Of a DNA stretch of 64,000 bases, positions 19,078 through 27,360 are shown in pieces. Source of the DNA: Lutispora saccharofermentans (GTDB taxonomy: Bacteria; Bacillota; Clostridia; Lutisporales; Lutisporaceae); the NCBI RefSeq assembly GCF_024363565.1, contig NZ_JAJEKE010000012.1:1-64000 (forward strand), read 5' to 3'. The position numbers and the translations under genes are program-made. Under the pieces are notes generated by a model. That model was not told the DNA's origin. It searched no databases and worked only from the letters and a program-made list of their open reading frames with translations. How positions within the stretch are numbered: position 1 is the stretch's first letter; every line of letters begins with the position of its first letter.

Positions 19078-19995
19078 TTATTTCTTACAGTTTTGTAAGA
19101 ACACGGAGAAAATCGTATACTGTCCCGGTTTGGAATCTACAAGGATATAAGCGCCTTGTTTTTGAAATATCAAATTTGCCAAATAAAGTCCTAATCCGGC
19201 TCCGTCTATACCCTTGGCGTTCCGTCCCCGGTAAAACCTCTTGAAAATATAGTTCCACTCATCGGGGGCAATGCCCATGCCATAATCAGTAATGCTGACT
19301 TTTGTGTAAATGGGCAGGGTTTCCACAGATATATCAATTACCCCGTCTGATGGAGAATACTTAATCGCGTTTTCCAGAATATTTGTGATCGCCTCGCTTG
19401 TCCATTTGCGGTCATGCAGCAAGGCAATATCCTCAAAATAAGCCGTCCGAACGGAAATATTTCTCTTGGCCGCCGCCCCGAAAACGGTGCTGATGCTGTC
19501 GAAAATGGTTTGCTTTATACCTGCGGGAACAGGGTGCAATTCGACGGCTCCGACCTCCAGCCTTGACATTTTTACAAGGCTGTTCATCATCCATTGCAGC
19601 TTTTCCGTTCCTATCTTGATGCGCAATAAAAATTCCTGCCGCTCGGCTTCGCTAATGCTTCCCTCAAGCAGCAGGTCGGTATACATGGCAACTCCGGATA
19701 AGGGCGTTTTCATCTGATGAGACATATCCGATATAAAGCTTTGTATGATTTCTTTTTCCTGCTTGATTTGAGAAATATCCATTGTGTTCATCTGAATGAT
19801 TTTAGCGGCTTTATGCGTCAGCTTGGAAAGCCGGCTATCCGCTGCCGCTTCAAATGGAAGCTTTGCATTTCTAGTTAGTACACTGTCCAAAACCTGATCG
19901 ATAGAATCAAAGGTTTTCCTTGCATAGCGATAGCTGAAAAGGACGGTCAGGCTGCACAAAATGACAGCAATGACAACAGTAACTGCAAATGCCAT
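19078..19995 (-). CDS. Sensor histidine kinase
   Basis: A 305-residue kinase with one N-terminal membrane helix (residues 2-22), a dimerisation domain with the phospho-accepting His93 in SDMSHQMKTPLSG, and a HATPase domain with N-box NILENAIKYS and G boxes (DYGMGIAPDEW, GAGLGLYLA). There is no sizeable extracytoplasmic sensor loop, as in transporter-linked kinases that sense through the ABC permease. The ATG at 19995 sits 2 bp after the response regulator stop and follows GGAGGGG; a start at 20016 would overlap the regulator. It is likely coupled to the regulator and to the ABC genes downstream. Confidence 0.9.
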   Translation of the reverse strand: MAFAVTVVIAVILCSLTVLFSYRYARKTFDSIDQVLDSVLTRNAKLPFEAAADSRLSKLTHKAAKIIQMNTMDISQIKQEKEIIQSFISDMSHQMKTPLSGVAMYTDLLLEGSISEAERQEFLLRIKIGTEKLQWMMNSLVKMSRLEVGAVELHPVPAGIKQTIFDSISTVFGAAAKRNISVRTAYFEDIALLHDRKWTSEAITNILENAIKYSPSDGVIDISVETLPIYTKVSITDYGMGIAPDEWNYIFKRFYRGRNAKGIDGAGLGLYLANLIFQKQGAYILVDSKPGQYTIFSVFLQNCKK

Positions 19996-19997
19996 CC

Positions 19998-20681
19998 CTA
20001 CACCCCTCCGTTCCAAATGTAGCCGATGCCGTGAATGGTCTTAATGATCTGGGGATTTTTCGGGTCCTCCTCCAGCTTTGCCCGCAAGCGACTGATATTA
20101 ACGGGCAGGGTATTTTCATCCACAAAATTCCCCTCGTTGTCCCATAGGGTGGATAATATCTGTTCCTTTGAAAGCACTTGCCCGGCGTTTGTCATCAAAA
20201 AATAGAGCAGTCTGTATTCCGTTGCGCTGATGGGTATTTCTTCATCCTCCCTAAAAAGTTTGCAAAGGTTTGTGTCCAGCCTGTATTTGCCGGAATGGAT
20301 GATATAGCGGTTTTCAGCCTCTGTACGGCGAAGCAGCGCTTCCACTCTTGCCCGTAGAATGGACAGGGAAAAGGGCTTGGTAATATAATCGTCCGCACCG
20401 GCTAAAAGGCCGAATACCTCATCTGTTTCCAAATCGCAGGCGGTCAGCATAATTATAGGGATTTTTGAATATGTGCGGATTTCTTTGCATAAGTCCATTC
20501 CGTTTCCGTCCGGCAATCCCAAATCCAGTATGATAAGGTCAATCTTATGCTGCTCCAGCAGTCGCTTCCCCTCCTTAATACTGCCTGATGAAACAGCGTC
20601 ATAGCCATCCTTTTCAAAGGTAAAGGCAATGCCGCGGCTTAAATTTTCATCATCTTCCAATATCAAAATCTTTTTTTTCAT
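19998..20681 (-). CDS. OmpR-family response regulator
   Basis: A 227-residue regulator: receiver domain with acidic pocket (ILEDDE), phospho-acceptor Asp53 (IILDLGLPDG), the conserved threonine (PIIMLTA) and lysine (DYITKPFS), then an OmpR/PhoB winged helix (PISATEYRLLYFLMTNAGQV, RLRAKLEEDPKNPQIIKT). The second of two adjacent ATGs (20681) is 6 nt from GGAGG and is preferred. It would bind promoters controlling the downstream ABC transporter, a common arrangement for peptide-responsive transporters; the stimulus is unknown. Confidence 0.92.
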   Translation of the reverse strand: MKKKILILEDDENLSRGIAFTFEKDGYDAVSSGSIKEGKRLLEQHKIDLIILDLGLPDGNGMDLCKEIRTYSKIPIIMLTACDLETDEVFGLLAGADDYITKPFSLSILRARVEALLRRTEAENRYIIHSGKYRLDTNLCKLFREDEEIPISATEYRLLYFLMTNAGQVLSKEQILSTLWDNEGNFVDENTLPVNISRLRAKLEEDPKNPQIIKTIHGIGYIWNGGV

Positions 20682-20873
20682 CATGCACCTCCGTTGCTCC
20701 CTCTGAGCGGGTAAATGTAATACATATTTTGTAATATCCACTGTCTTATTCTCATATATACATCAATTTATAGACGCTCCTTGCGTAGAAACATACTTCA
20801 CCCCGATAAGGACTCTGATAATACTTTATCCCATGGAATTACACGTCCCATCCTGGTTGAACACCCAAGCAAA

Positions 20874-23240
20874 CTACTGGATTATTTTTATTTTTTCTGC
20901 CCGGCAGCAGGCTTTTACATCATTTATAGTTTGTTTAAACAATTCTATAAATCTATCATCTGCAGTTATTACAATCTCTTCTATTTCTGTCTTCATCGAC
21001 AGAGCATTTTCAGACTTGTACTTTCTTGTTTCAGCAATAATGCCCTTTAGCTTTTCTCCAAAAAGTATGATTTCATCATCAACAGTTTTTTCAGGCTCCC
21101 AGCACAACTTGTGCAAGGAGATGCCACCCTCATTCTGTCTGAAAAACTCTTGATAAATATATTCGGTTATATGCGGAACGTAAATAGCGTATAGCTTCAA
21201 TATATTGAGCATGCAATAATATAGGGCATATTGTGCTGATCGACGCTCTTTATAGCCATGTTTCTCAGGCTGGTATAAACGTTCCTTAACAATCTCAAGA
21301 TAATTGTCACAAAAATCCTTCCAGAAAAAATCATCGATTTCATGCCTGGCCGGTCCTATTTCATACTGGTCAAGAAGCTTTCTTGCATCGATAGCAGTTT
21401 GTTTGCATCGCTCGATTATCCATCTGTCTACAGGCATCAAATTCACTTCAGCATCTAGTTTAATGTCCTGTAAGTGAGATATTGAAAATTTGGATGCATT
21501 CCATAGCTTTGTAATAAATCTTTTGGCTATCCCTAATTCTTCAATTGAGAAGAATGTATCTGTGCCAAGCTTTGAATTGGCAGCCCAATATCTTATAGCG
21601 TCAGCAGAGTGGTTTTCAATAAGCAATTTTGGTGATAACTCAGAGTTGCTCTTTGATTTGCTGATTTTCTCCCCTTTTTTAGCGAGAACAAAACCGCAAA
21701 CCATTATATCCTTCCAGGGGATTTGTCCCGTATGGTAAAGGCTTTTAACTATGGTATAAAACGCCCATGTGCGTATAATTTCATGGGCCTGTGTTCTCAG
21801 GCTCATTGGTAAAAGCCTATTCGAAATATCATCCTTCTCGTCCCATTTTGCATTTATTTGAGGGGTGACTGACGAAGTAGCCCATGTGTCAAAAACAGAG
21901 CTTTCAGGCACAAACTCGTCACATCCGCAATAACAAGGCTTATCAGGCTTTGCTTCAAGAGGATTTACAGGCAGCATCTTTTCACTTGCAACTATAACCT
22001 CACCACAGTTTTTGCAATACCATATAGGGAAAGGAACACCAAAGTAACGCTGACGGGATATGCACCAGTCCCACTTAAGATTCTCAACCCATGATACGTA
22101 TCTGTTTTTCATATAATCGGGATACCAGTTGATTTCATCAGCAGCTTTTAAAAACATCTCTTTATTGGTAAGAATATCTATATACCACTGTTTTGAAGGC
22201 AAAATCTCAATTTCCCTTCCGCAACGCTCGTGTACTGCAACACTATGTGTGATATTTTGGGAGTCTAAAAGAAATCCATTTTCCGAAAGCAGGCCTATAA
22301 TCTGTCTTCGAGCCGCCAAGATTTTTAATCCTCCGACCAGGGGTACGCTTTCATCAATTTTCCCATCGGGTAAAATAACTTTCCTATAAGGCAGTTTATA
22401 CTTTTCACACCACTCTGCATCAGCACTGTCGCCAAAGGTTGCGCACATAACTGCACCGGTTCCTTTATCCATATCAACCTTGTCATCTGCCAATATAGGA
22501 ATTTCATAATCATATAAAGGAACTACAGCATTTTTCCCAATATATCTTTTATATCTATCATCCTTTGGATTTACAAAAAGGCAAACACAACCATACAGCA
22601 GCTCAGGTCTTGTTGTGGCAACTATTAATTCCTCTTCGGCTGCCTTAAATTTCACATAATTAAAGGTAGTGTCCTTCTCAATGGTCTCCAACTCTGCCTG
22701 TGCTATCGAGGTCTGACATTCGCTGCACCATAGAACCGGCGACTCCTTCATATATGCCTTTCCATCTTTCAAAAACTTGATGAAGGATTTTTGTGATATC
22801 CGCTGAACCATAGGGTTAATGGTCTCATATTGAAGCGACCAGTCAACCGAGAAGCCCAAAGATTGCCACAAGTCTTTAAATTCTTTTTCGTATTTTGCAG
22901 AGGTTGCAGCGCACTTTTTGATAAATTCGCTTCTCGGAAGGTCTTTTGCAATGATACCTTCATCCTTTTCAACAAGTCTTTCTGTTGGTAAACCGTTGTC
23001 ATCAAAGCCAAAAGGATAAAAAACATTATAGCCCTGCATGCGTTTGAAGCGTGCTATCATTTCCGCTTGTGCATAGGAAAATATGTGCCCGATGTGCAAG
23101 CTGCCGCTAACGGTAGGCGGCGGCGTATCAATAGAATAGATCTCGCTTTGATTCTCAATATCAAAGCTGTAGATAGAATTTTCTTTCCAAAAGTTTTGCA
23201 TCTCTTTTTCTGCTTGTTTAAAGTCATAGTTTTTCTGCAT
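20874..23240 (-). CDS. valS: Valyl-tRNA synthetase, T-box controlled
   Basis: A 788-residue class Ia synthetase that attaches valine to tRNA-Val. It has the HIGH motif at residues 49-52 (GSLHIGH), the CP1 editing domain (VATTRPELLYG), a zinc-ribbon-like Cys cluster (WYCKNCGEV, CYCGC), the KMSKS motif as KISKS at 525-529, and the anticodon-binding domain. It ends without the long C-terminal coiled coil of housekeeping bacterial ValRS (usually about 880 residues). With its text it resembles the archaeal-like/short ValRS group. It may be a second, stress- or antibiotic-related copy; whether another valS exists cannot be seen. ATG 23240 follows AAGGAGGTATTGCC. Confidence 0.88.
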   Translation of the reverse strand: MQKNYDFKQAEKEMQNFWKENSIYSFDIENQSEIYSIDTPPPTVSGSLHIGHIFSYAQAEMIARFKRMQGYNVFYPFGFDDNGLPTERLVEKDEGIIAKDLPRSEFIKKCAATSAKYEKEFKDLWQSLGFSVDWSLQYETINPMVQRISQKSFIKFLKDGKAYMKESPVLWCSECQTSIAQAELETIEKDTTFNYVKFKAAEEELIVATTRPELLYGCVCLFVNPKDDRYKRYIGKNAVVPLYDYEIPILADDKVDMDKGTGAVMCATFGDSADAEWCEKYKLPYRKVILPDGKIDESVPLVGGLKILAARRQIIGLLSENGFLLDSQNITHSVAVHERCGREIEILPSKQWYIDILTNKEMFLKAADEINWYPDYMKNRYVSWVENLKWDWCISRQRYFGVPFPIWYCKNCGEVIVASEKMLPVNPLEAKPDKPCYCGCDEFVPESSVFDTWATSSVTPQINAKWDEKDDISNRLLPMSLRTQAHEIIRTWAFYTIVKSLYHTGQIPWKDIMVCGFVLAKKGEKISKSKSNSELSPKLLIENHSADAIRYWAANSKLGTDTFFSIEELGIAKRFITKLWNASKFSISHLQDIKLDAEVNLMPVDRWIIERCKQTAIDARKLLDQYEIGPARHEIDDFFWKDFCDNYLEIVKERLYQPEKHGYKERRSAQYALYYCMLNILKLYAIYVPHITEYIYQEFFRQNEGGISLHKLCWEPEKTVDDEIILFGEKLKGIIAETRKYKSENALSMKTEIEEIVITADDRFIELFKQTINDVKACCRAEKIKIIQ

Positions 23241-23579
23241 GGCAATACCTCCTTAAATTTTACGAACACAAAACAAAAATCCGCCCGAAGCTTTTTATAT
23301 TTGCTTAGGGCGGAACGTATGCGTCCGCGGTACCACCTAAATTCAGATATGACTATCTGCACTCTGACAGTGCGGGATAAATAAATACATTATCCGATAC
23401 TGCTTTCCTTTTAACGGCGGAAATTTCCGTTGAAGCCTACTAAGATTATATCCTTTCGGTTCACAGCTCAAAGGCTACTTCCATACTTCCTTCACGAAGA
23501 TTTTCACCAGCCATCTTCTCTCTCTGCTTCCGGTGAGTATGTACTCCTCCTCGTCAACGCCATTTTGTTCGTGTCCGTT
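23241..23579 (-). promoter_or_regulatory. T-box leader, valine specific (specifier GTA)
   Basis: Read on the minus strand, the leader carries a stem I region with GAGGAGTACATACTC, an apical segment ending GGCTGGTGAAAATC, and a specifier loop GGAA-GTA-GCCTTTGAGC whose GTA (23476-23478) is a valine codon. The antiterminator core GGTGGTACCGCGG (T-box, 23325-23338) is followed by a terminator hairpin (23280-23314, TCCGCCC...GGGCGGA) and a T run. Uncharged tRNA-Val should stabilise the antiterminator and switch on valS. The match between specifier and gene product supports both calls. Confidence 0.92.
23275..23314 (-). terminator. T-box attenuator terminator
   Basis: TCCGCCCTAAGC and GCTTCGGGCGGA (minus-strand reading) pair around an 11-nt loop and are followed by TTTTT. 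It lies between the T-box core and the valS start and is mutually exclusive with the antiterminator. Confidence 0.85.
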
Positions 23580-23585
23580 TATATC

Positions 23586-23614
23586 ATAATATTCAACTAT
23601 ACTCAAAAAGTCAA
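23586..23614 (-). promoter_or_regulatory. Sigma-A-type promoter of the T-box/valS unit
   Basis: On the minus strand TTGACT (-35, 23609-23614) and TATTAT (-10, 23586-23591) are separated by exactly 17 nt, placing the transcription start at about 23579, immediately before the T-box stem I. Confidence 0.75.
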
Positions 23615-23645
23615 TATATACATATAAGCGGTGGGCCGATCATGC

Positions 23646-23966
23646 TCATTTTCTATTTTTAGAAATATATGCTCCTATGCCGCTTCCAATCAAAGCAATT
23701 GCTCCATATACTACAATGTAAATCCAAGCGCTTGAATTATAGAAAATGAATATAGACGGAATAAATAAGATTGCCACAGTTACAGAATAAAACAAACTGA
23801 ATGGCTTTTTAAAACCATATATCATAGAGCAAACAAAACATATCACAGGGATAATTATTAAAAGGGTTAGCATGGCTGATCCTGTATCTTTAATGAATAA
23901 TGGCAACAGATAAAAACTAAACAAAGTAACCAATAAAAACGGCAGCATATCTTTCAGCTTTTTCAT
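23646..23966 (-). CDS. Small hypothetical membrane protein
   Basis: A 106-residue protein with about four hydrophobic helices (MLPFLLVTLFSFYLLPLF, LLIIIPVICFVCSMIYGF, FYSVTVAILFIPSIFIFY, WIYIVVYGAIALIGSGIGAY). The ATG at 23966 follows AAAGGAGAATAACC; an upstream in-frame start lacks a ribosome binding site. I do not recognise the family. It lies upstream of the valS promoter on the same strand, and nothing in its context indicates a role. Confidence 0.65.
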   Translation of the reverse strand: MKKLKDMLPFLLVTLFSFYLLPLFIKDTGSAMLTLLIIIPVICFVCSMIYGFKKPFSLFYSVTVAILFIPSIFIFYNSSAWIYIVVYGAIALIGSGIGAYISKNRK

Positions 23967-24005
23967 GGTTATTCTCCTTTGCAAATAAAATATTGAAAGT
24001 ATCAT

Positions 24006-24239
24006 TGTTTATTTATCAGACGAAAAACTTCGTTAAATGTTTCTAATATAATTAATATTTATACGCCTCAATTTAAATCAATAAATTGTATTTTTTTATT
24101 ATAATATTTGATTTAAATTGTATTTCGCTTCATGCCGTCCCTTTTGCTCAATAAATTATTCCCGGGGCTTTTTATCACTACGGTCCCGGGAATAATTTAT
24201 TATATTGCACTATGAATGTGTAAGGAATCAAGAATTAAG
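24006..24239. other. AT-rich gene-free stretch
   Basis: Very AT-rich DNA between the small membrane protein and the lipoprotein-like gene. Apart from the strong hairpin at 24150-24201 I see no gene or recognisable signal in it. Confidence 0.6.
24150..24201 (-). terminator. Terminator of the first lipoprotein paralogue
   Basis: Perfect 17-bp arms (AATAAATTATTCCCGGG and its complement) around an 18-nt loop. It lies about 40 bp after the lipoprotein-like gene. The same kind of hairpin (AAATTATTCCT...) follows the two paralogous genes at 27361 and 29433. Confidence 0.7.
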
Positions 24240-24757
24240 CTATTTCAGGCTCATAAATATCTCTAAGATTTTGTCCTTGTCCTTATGCGTATCATAGCCT
24301 ACAATTACCAAACCATTGTTCATTTTTGCCGGTACTTCCGTATCCCCTGCCTGCAATGGCAGTATCATCTTATCTGATTCCTGAATACTTTTAATATTTT
24401 TAACAGCTATCGGCAATTTGCTATTTAAGTCAAACTTATATATTTCTATACCTATTCCGTTTACATTATATTTATATCCATCCACCGATCCCGTCATATC
24501 AGACATCTTGCCTACCTTGCTAAGTCTGAAACCGTTTTCCTTCAAGGCTTTTACAAATCCGTCAATGCTAAGCTCTCCGCCTAGAATCACTCCATCTTTG
24601 CTTTCTTCCGTCGCTTTTTCTGCTGCGGCTTTCTCGGCTGCTGCTTCATTTGTCACAGTTTCATTTGGCGCCGTATTATTTGCTGACGCTTTATTTGCAC
24701 AGCCTATCATTGAAAGACATATTGTGATAATAATAAACCCACTTAATATTTTTTCAT
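24240..24757 (-). pseudogene. Lipoprotein paralogue with a frameshift in its start region
   Basis: The ATG at 24757 has a good ribosome binding site (GGAGGGATTTAC), but the frame from it stops after four codons (ATG AAA AAA TAT TAA). The intact paralogue at 29433 starts ATG followed by seven A, against six here; adding one A restores MKKILSGFIIITICLSMIGC, a lipoprotein signal with lipobox. The open frame from an internal ATG (24710, MIGCANK) would make 156 residues without a signal peptide. The C-terminal 110 residues (GGELSIDGFVKALKENGF onward) form an unrecognised domain shared with the genes at 27361 and 29433. Slippage on the A tract could still produce some full-length protein. Confidence 0.65.
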
Positions 24758-24791
24758 GTAAATCCCTCCAAAATATTTTTTATTTTCTAAA

Positions 24792-24890
24792 CTAATTCAA
24801 TCCGCTTCCATCAGAATTCAGCAGCTTCATCACTTCTTTTTTGGATACCCCTGTATAAGCCTTGATCAGGTCAACTGCTGTTTTTTCGTC
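24792..24890 (-). pseudogene. C-terminal remnant of the Ig-like surface protein
   Basis: The frame ending at 24792 reads TAVDLIKAYTGVSKKEVMKL and ends SDGSGLN, nearly identical to the end of the 1299-residue protein at 30193 (KKAVDLIKAYTGVCKKELMK, ending PDGSGLN). The DNA that follows, up to the lipoprotein start, is also nearly identical at the two loci. Upstream of the shared codons the 75-codon frame is unrelated. It is what remains of a duplicated copy of the surface-protein/lipoprotein pair. Confidence 0.7.
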
Positions 24891-24999
24891 AGAAGCCAGC
24901 CAAGACGAATCTGTTGCTCTATCTTCATAAGTCCATAAAACATATTTTATAATCGTATCCAAGTAGATTTTTTTGCATATGCATGCAAAAAAACTGACG

Positions 25000-25022
25000 C
25001 TGCCTGTCCTTCCGGACAAGCG
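25000..25022 (-). terminator. Possible terminator after the DUF4143 ATPase gene
   Basis: GCTTGTCC-GGAA-GGACAGGC (minus strand, one mismatch) forms a short stem, followed after 8 nt by TTTTTTT. It lies 20 bp beyond the ATPase stop. The T run itself belongs to a palindrome around 24967-24993 (TTTTTTGCAT and its complement). Confidence 0.45.
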
Positions 25023-25042
25023 TTAAGCTAATATATTCAAGC

Positions 25043-26266
25043 TTAAATCATCCAAATAGGTACAATGTAATTCTGCCGATCCACTGCGGATAGCTCTTCG
25101 CGCAAGCATAGAATGGCCCCTGTGCCACGCGGAACAGAAGATGCGTCCAGTACCTTGAACGTGCTTGTCAATTCGCTGCCAGGCCGGGTGGATTTCTTAA
25201 TTTCCAGCGGATGTAGTTCACCATCCGCTTCGATTACCACATCGACTTCCTTACTGTCCCGGTCGCGATAATAGTGCATCAGACAATCCATACCAGCGTT
25301 AGTATAGCTTTTCCGTATTTCGGCGACAGCATAATTCTCCAATATCGCTCCATTGATGGCGCCATTTACCAGGATTTCAGGGCTGCTATACTTTGTCAGA
25401 TAGGCCACCAGCCCTGTATCGAAGAAATACAGCTTAGGAGTCTTGATAGTTCTTTTCAGCAGATTGTTGGAATATGGCCGAAGATAAAAAATCACATCGG
25501 ACTTTTCCAGAATGCCCAGCCACCTCTTCGCAGTATCCGCGCTGCAGCCTACGTCAGACGCAATATCATGGATGTTCAACAGCTGTCCGCACCGGCAGGC
25601 GGCAGCCCGGATAAAATCCAGAAAACCCAGCTTATCAATGCGCTCCACCATGTCGCTGACATCACGTTCGATGTAACTCTGGAGATAGCTGCTGTAAAAG
25701 GTTTCCCGATTCGTATATTTTCCGCTGATCATACCAGGCATGGCACCATTCCAGATACGCTGATAGATTCCGGTCACATCTGTTTGCATACCTCTTTGTG
25801 CTCGCTCCTGCAGCTTGGACAGTTCCAGTATAAACGGTGTATTTTTGCCGCTTCCGTATATTTCATGCTGGGATAAGGCTGTCAAATGGAAAATGGCGAT
25901 CCGTCCCGCAAGGGACTCCTGTGCCAGTTCCATAAGGCGGAAGGATTGCGACCCGGTAAGCCAAAAATCGCCTGGCGCCGCGCCATTGTCTATCGCTATT
26001 TTAATATAGGAGAATAGCTCGGGGGCGTACTGCACTTCATCAATCAGGACCGGCACGGGATGCAAAGATAAAAACAGGGCCGGATCCTCCTTTGCCATTT
26101 TCCGCTCATCCATATCATCCAATGTGACATAGCGGCGGCTGTCATCCATCAGCTGCCGCAGCATGGTAGTCTTTCCGACCTGCCGGGGACCGGTAATCAT
26201 GATTCCTGCATATTCCTTTGAGGTATCAAGAACCAATGCCTCAATATCTCTTTTTATATAAGCCAT
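25043..26266 (-). CDS. AAA-family ATPase with DUF4143 domain
   Basis: A 407-residue protein of a widespread family: N-terminal AAA_14 ATPase (Walker A GPRQVGKTT at about 26-34, Walker B-like VPVLIDEVQYAP, sensor text FWLTGSQSF) and a C-terminal DUF4143 nuclease-like domain (VDVVIEADGELHPLEIKKS, the D-x-E-x-K pattern). These ATPases are abundant in anaerobes and their role is unclear. ATG 26266 follows AAAGGAGGAGATATT. The gene stands alone, between the duplicated lipoprotein region and an IS remnant. Its base composition is more GC-rich than that of its neighbours, which suggests transfer. Confidence 0.88.
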   Translation of the reverse strand: MAYIKRDIEALVLDTSKEYAGIMITGPRQVGKTTMLRQLMDDSRRYVTLDDMDERKMAKEDPALFLSLHPVPVLIDEVQYAPELFSYIKIAIDNGAAPGDFWLTGSQSFRLMELAQESLAGRIAIFHLTALSQHEIYGSGKNTPFILELSKLQERAQRGMQTDVTGIYQRIWNGAMPGMISGKYTNRETFYSSYLQSYIERDVSDMVERIDKLGFLDFIRAAACRCGQLLNIHDIASDVGCSADTAKRWLGILEKSDVIFYLRPYSNNLLKRTIKTPKLYFFDTGLVAYLTKYSSPEILVNGAINGAILENYAVAEIRKSYTNAGMDCLMHYYRDRDSKEVDVVIEADGELHPLEIKKSTRPGSELTSTFKVLDASSVPRGTGAILCLREELSAVDRQNYIVPIWMI

Positions 26267-26334
26267 AATATCTCCTCCTTTCGGCCAATCAATGATATAA
26301 TCTTATATTAGCCGTATATCGACGATTTGTCAAG

Positions 26335-26495
26335 CTATTCTGAAATCTGGTTACCGCTTTTTCCTCCTTCGGCTACCATTCGTGCTATTTGTTCCTCCTG
26401 TTCTAAGTCGTATCTTTTTGCTGACATAATAACAACCCCTTTCTAAGTAGTATAGTTGCCATTTTGGGCTCTACTTTTTCAGGGGTAGTCCAATA
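26335..26495 (-). mobile_element. IS3-family insertion sequence remnant (one end plus start of orfA)
   Basis: Minus-strand reading starts with TGGACTACCCCTGAAAAAGT (about 26472-26491), which resembles the terminal repeat of IS3-group elements. It continues through AAAGGGG to an ATG at 26427 whose short frame reads MSAKRYDLEQEEQIARMVAE and stops at 26335 after 30 codons. This is like the first helix of IS3 OrfA proteins. No orfB and no second end are present, so it is a dead fragment. Confidence 0.5.
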
Positions 26496-26589
26496 CTTCT
26501 TGCCATCGGAAGCTTCCATTCTTTTTTCAATTTTCACTTCAGCATTCCATAGATTGCCATGGTGTCAGGTACACATAGGATTCTGATTA

Positions 26590-27231
26590 CTAATAGATAT
26601 ATCCCTCTGCAGTTTTAATGTCTTCATCGGTTGTCACTATTACACCTATTGCGGTTTCAATGGCCTTTATAAGAACTTCAATGGGCATTGAAGGTATTCC
26701 CGTCCTATTTGTAACCTGTTCTTGAACAAATGGTATATGAATAAAGCCCGCTTTGATATTCAGCTTATTTTTATAAATATGATTCAAAACTCCATACATA
26801 AGATGATTGCAGACGAAAGTACCGGCTGTATATGAAACCCGGACAGGTATTCTTTCTTCTCTTATAGCCTGTACAATAGCTTTTACAGGGATAGTCGCAA
26901 AAAAGGCAGGTAGACCTTCCGGATCTATAGGCGTGTCTATCGGTTGCTGACCGTCATTATCCGATATCCTTGCGTCGTCTATGTTTATACCAACTCTTTC
27001 AACAGATAAATCAGCCGATCCGCCTGCTTGCCCAACACTCAGCACATAATCAGGTTCTAACTCACAAATTGTATTTGTTACTACTTCAATTGACTTCCTG
27101 AAAACAACAGGCACTGTGAGTTTAATGACCTCTGCACCGGAAATTTCATGTCTGAGCCGTTTCACTACTTCGAGAGCCGGATTTATTTTCTCCCCGCCAA
27201 AGGGTTCAAAGCCTGTGACTAAAATTTTCAC
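26590..27231 (-). CDS. pcp: Pyroglutamyl-peptidase I
   Basis: A 213-residue cysteine peptidase that removes N-terminal pyroglutamate from peptides in the cytoplasm. The N-terminal signature MKILVTGFEPFGGEKINPA and the catalytic triad are visible: Glu78 (VERVGINIDDARI), Cys141 (YTAGTFVCNHLMY) and His165 (GFIHIPF). The length is standard for the C15 family. ATG 27231 follows TGGAGGTCAATTGTTG. It stands alone and is followed by a hairpin on the far side. Confidence 0.95.
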   Translation of the reverse strand: MKILVTGFEPFGGEKINPALEVVKRLRHEISGAEVIKLTVPVVFRKSIEVVTNTICELEPDYVLSVGQAGGSADLSVERVGINIDDARISDNDGQQPIDTPIDPEGLPAFFATIPVKAIVQAIREERIPVRVSYTAGTFVCNHLMYGVLNHIYKNKLNIKAGFIHIPFVQEQVTNRTGIPSMPIEVLIKAIETAIGVIVTTDEDIKTAEGYIY

Positions 27232-27275
27232 AACAATTGACCTCCATTCTCAAAATAACTTTGTGTCTTAACAGC

Positions 27276-27319
27276 AAATTATTCCTAAGGCTTTATCAAT
27301 ATAGCCTCAGGAATAATTT
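27276..27319 (-). terminator. Terminator of the selenoprotein operon
   Basis: AAATTATTCCTAAGGC and its near-perfect complement (16-bp arms, one mismatch) enclose a 12-nt loop, 40 bp after the stop of the gene at 27361. It is almost identical to the hairpin at 29348-29391. Confidence 0.75.
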
Positions 27320-27360
27320 ATAGTGCTGTTCTATGAATTGTCAGGAGTAAACAAGCTATC

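Noticed and set aside
20780-20873. Minus-strand frame ending TRMGRVIPWDKVLSESLSG between valS and the response regulator
   Set aside because: It reads like the end of a protein, but it is only about 28 codons, has no start signal, and I could not assign a family, so it is not listed as a gene.
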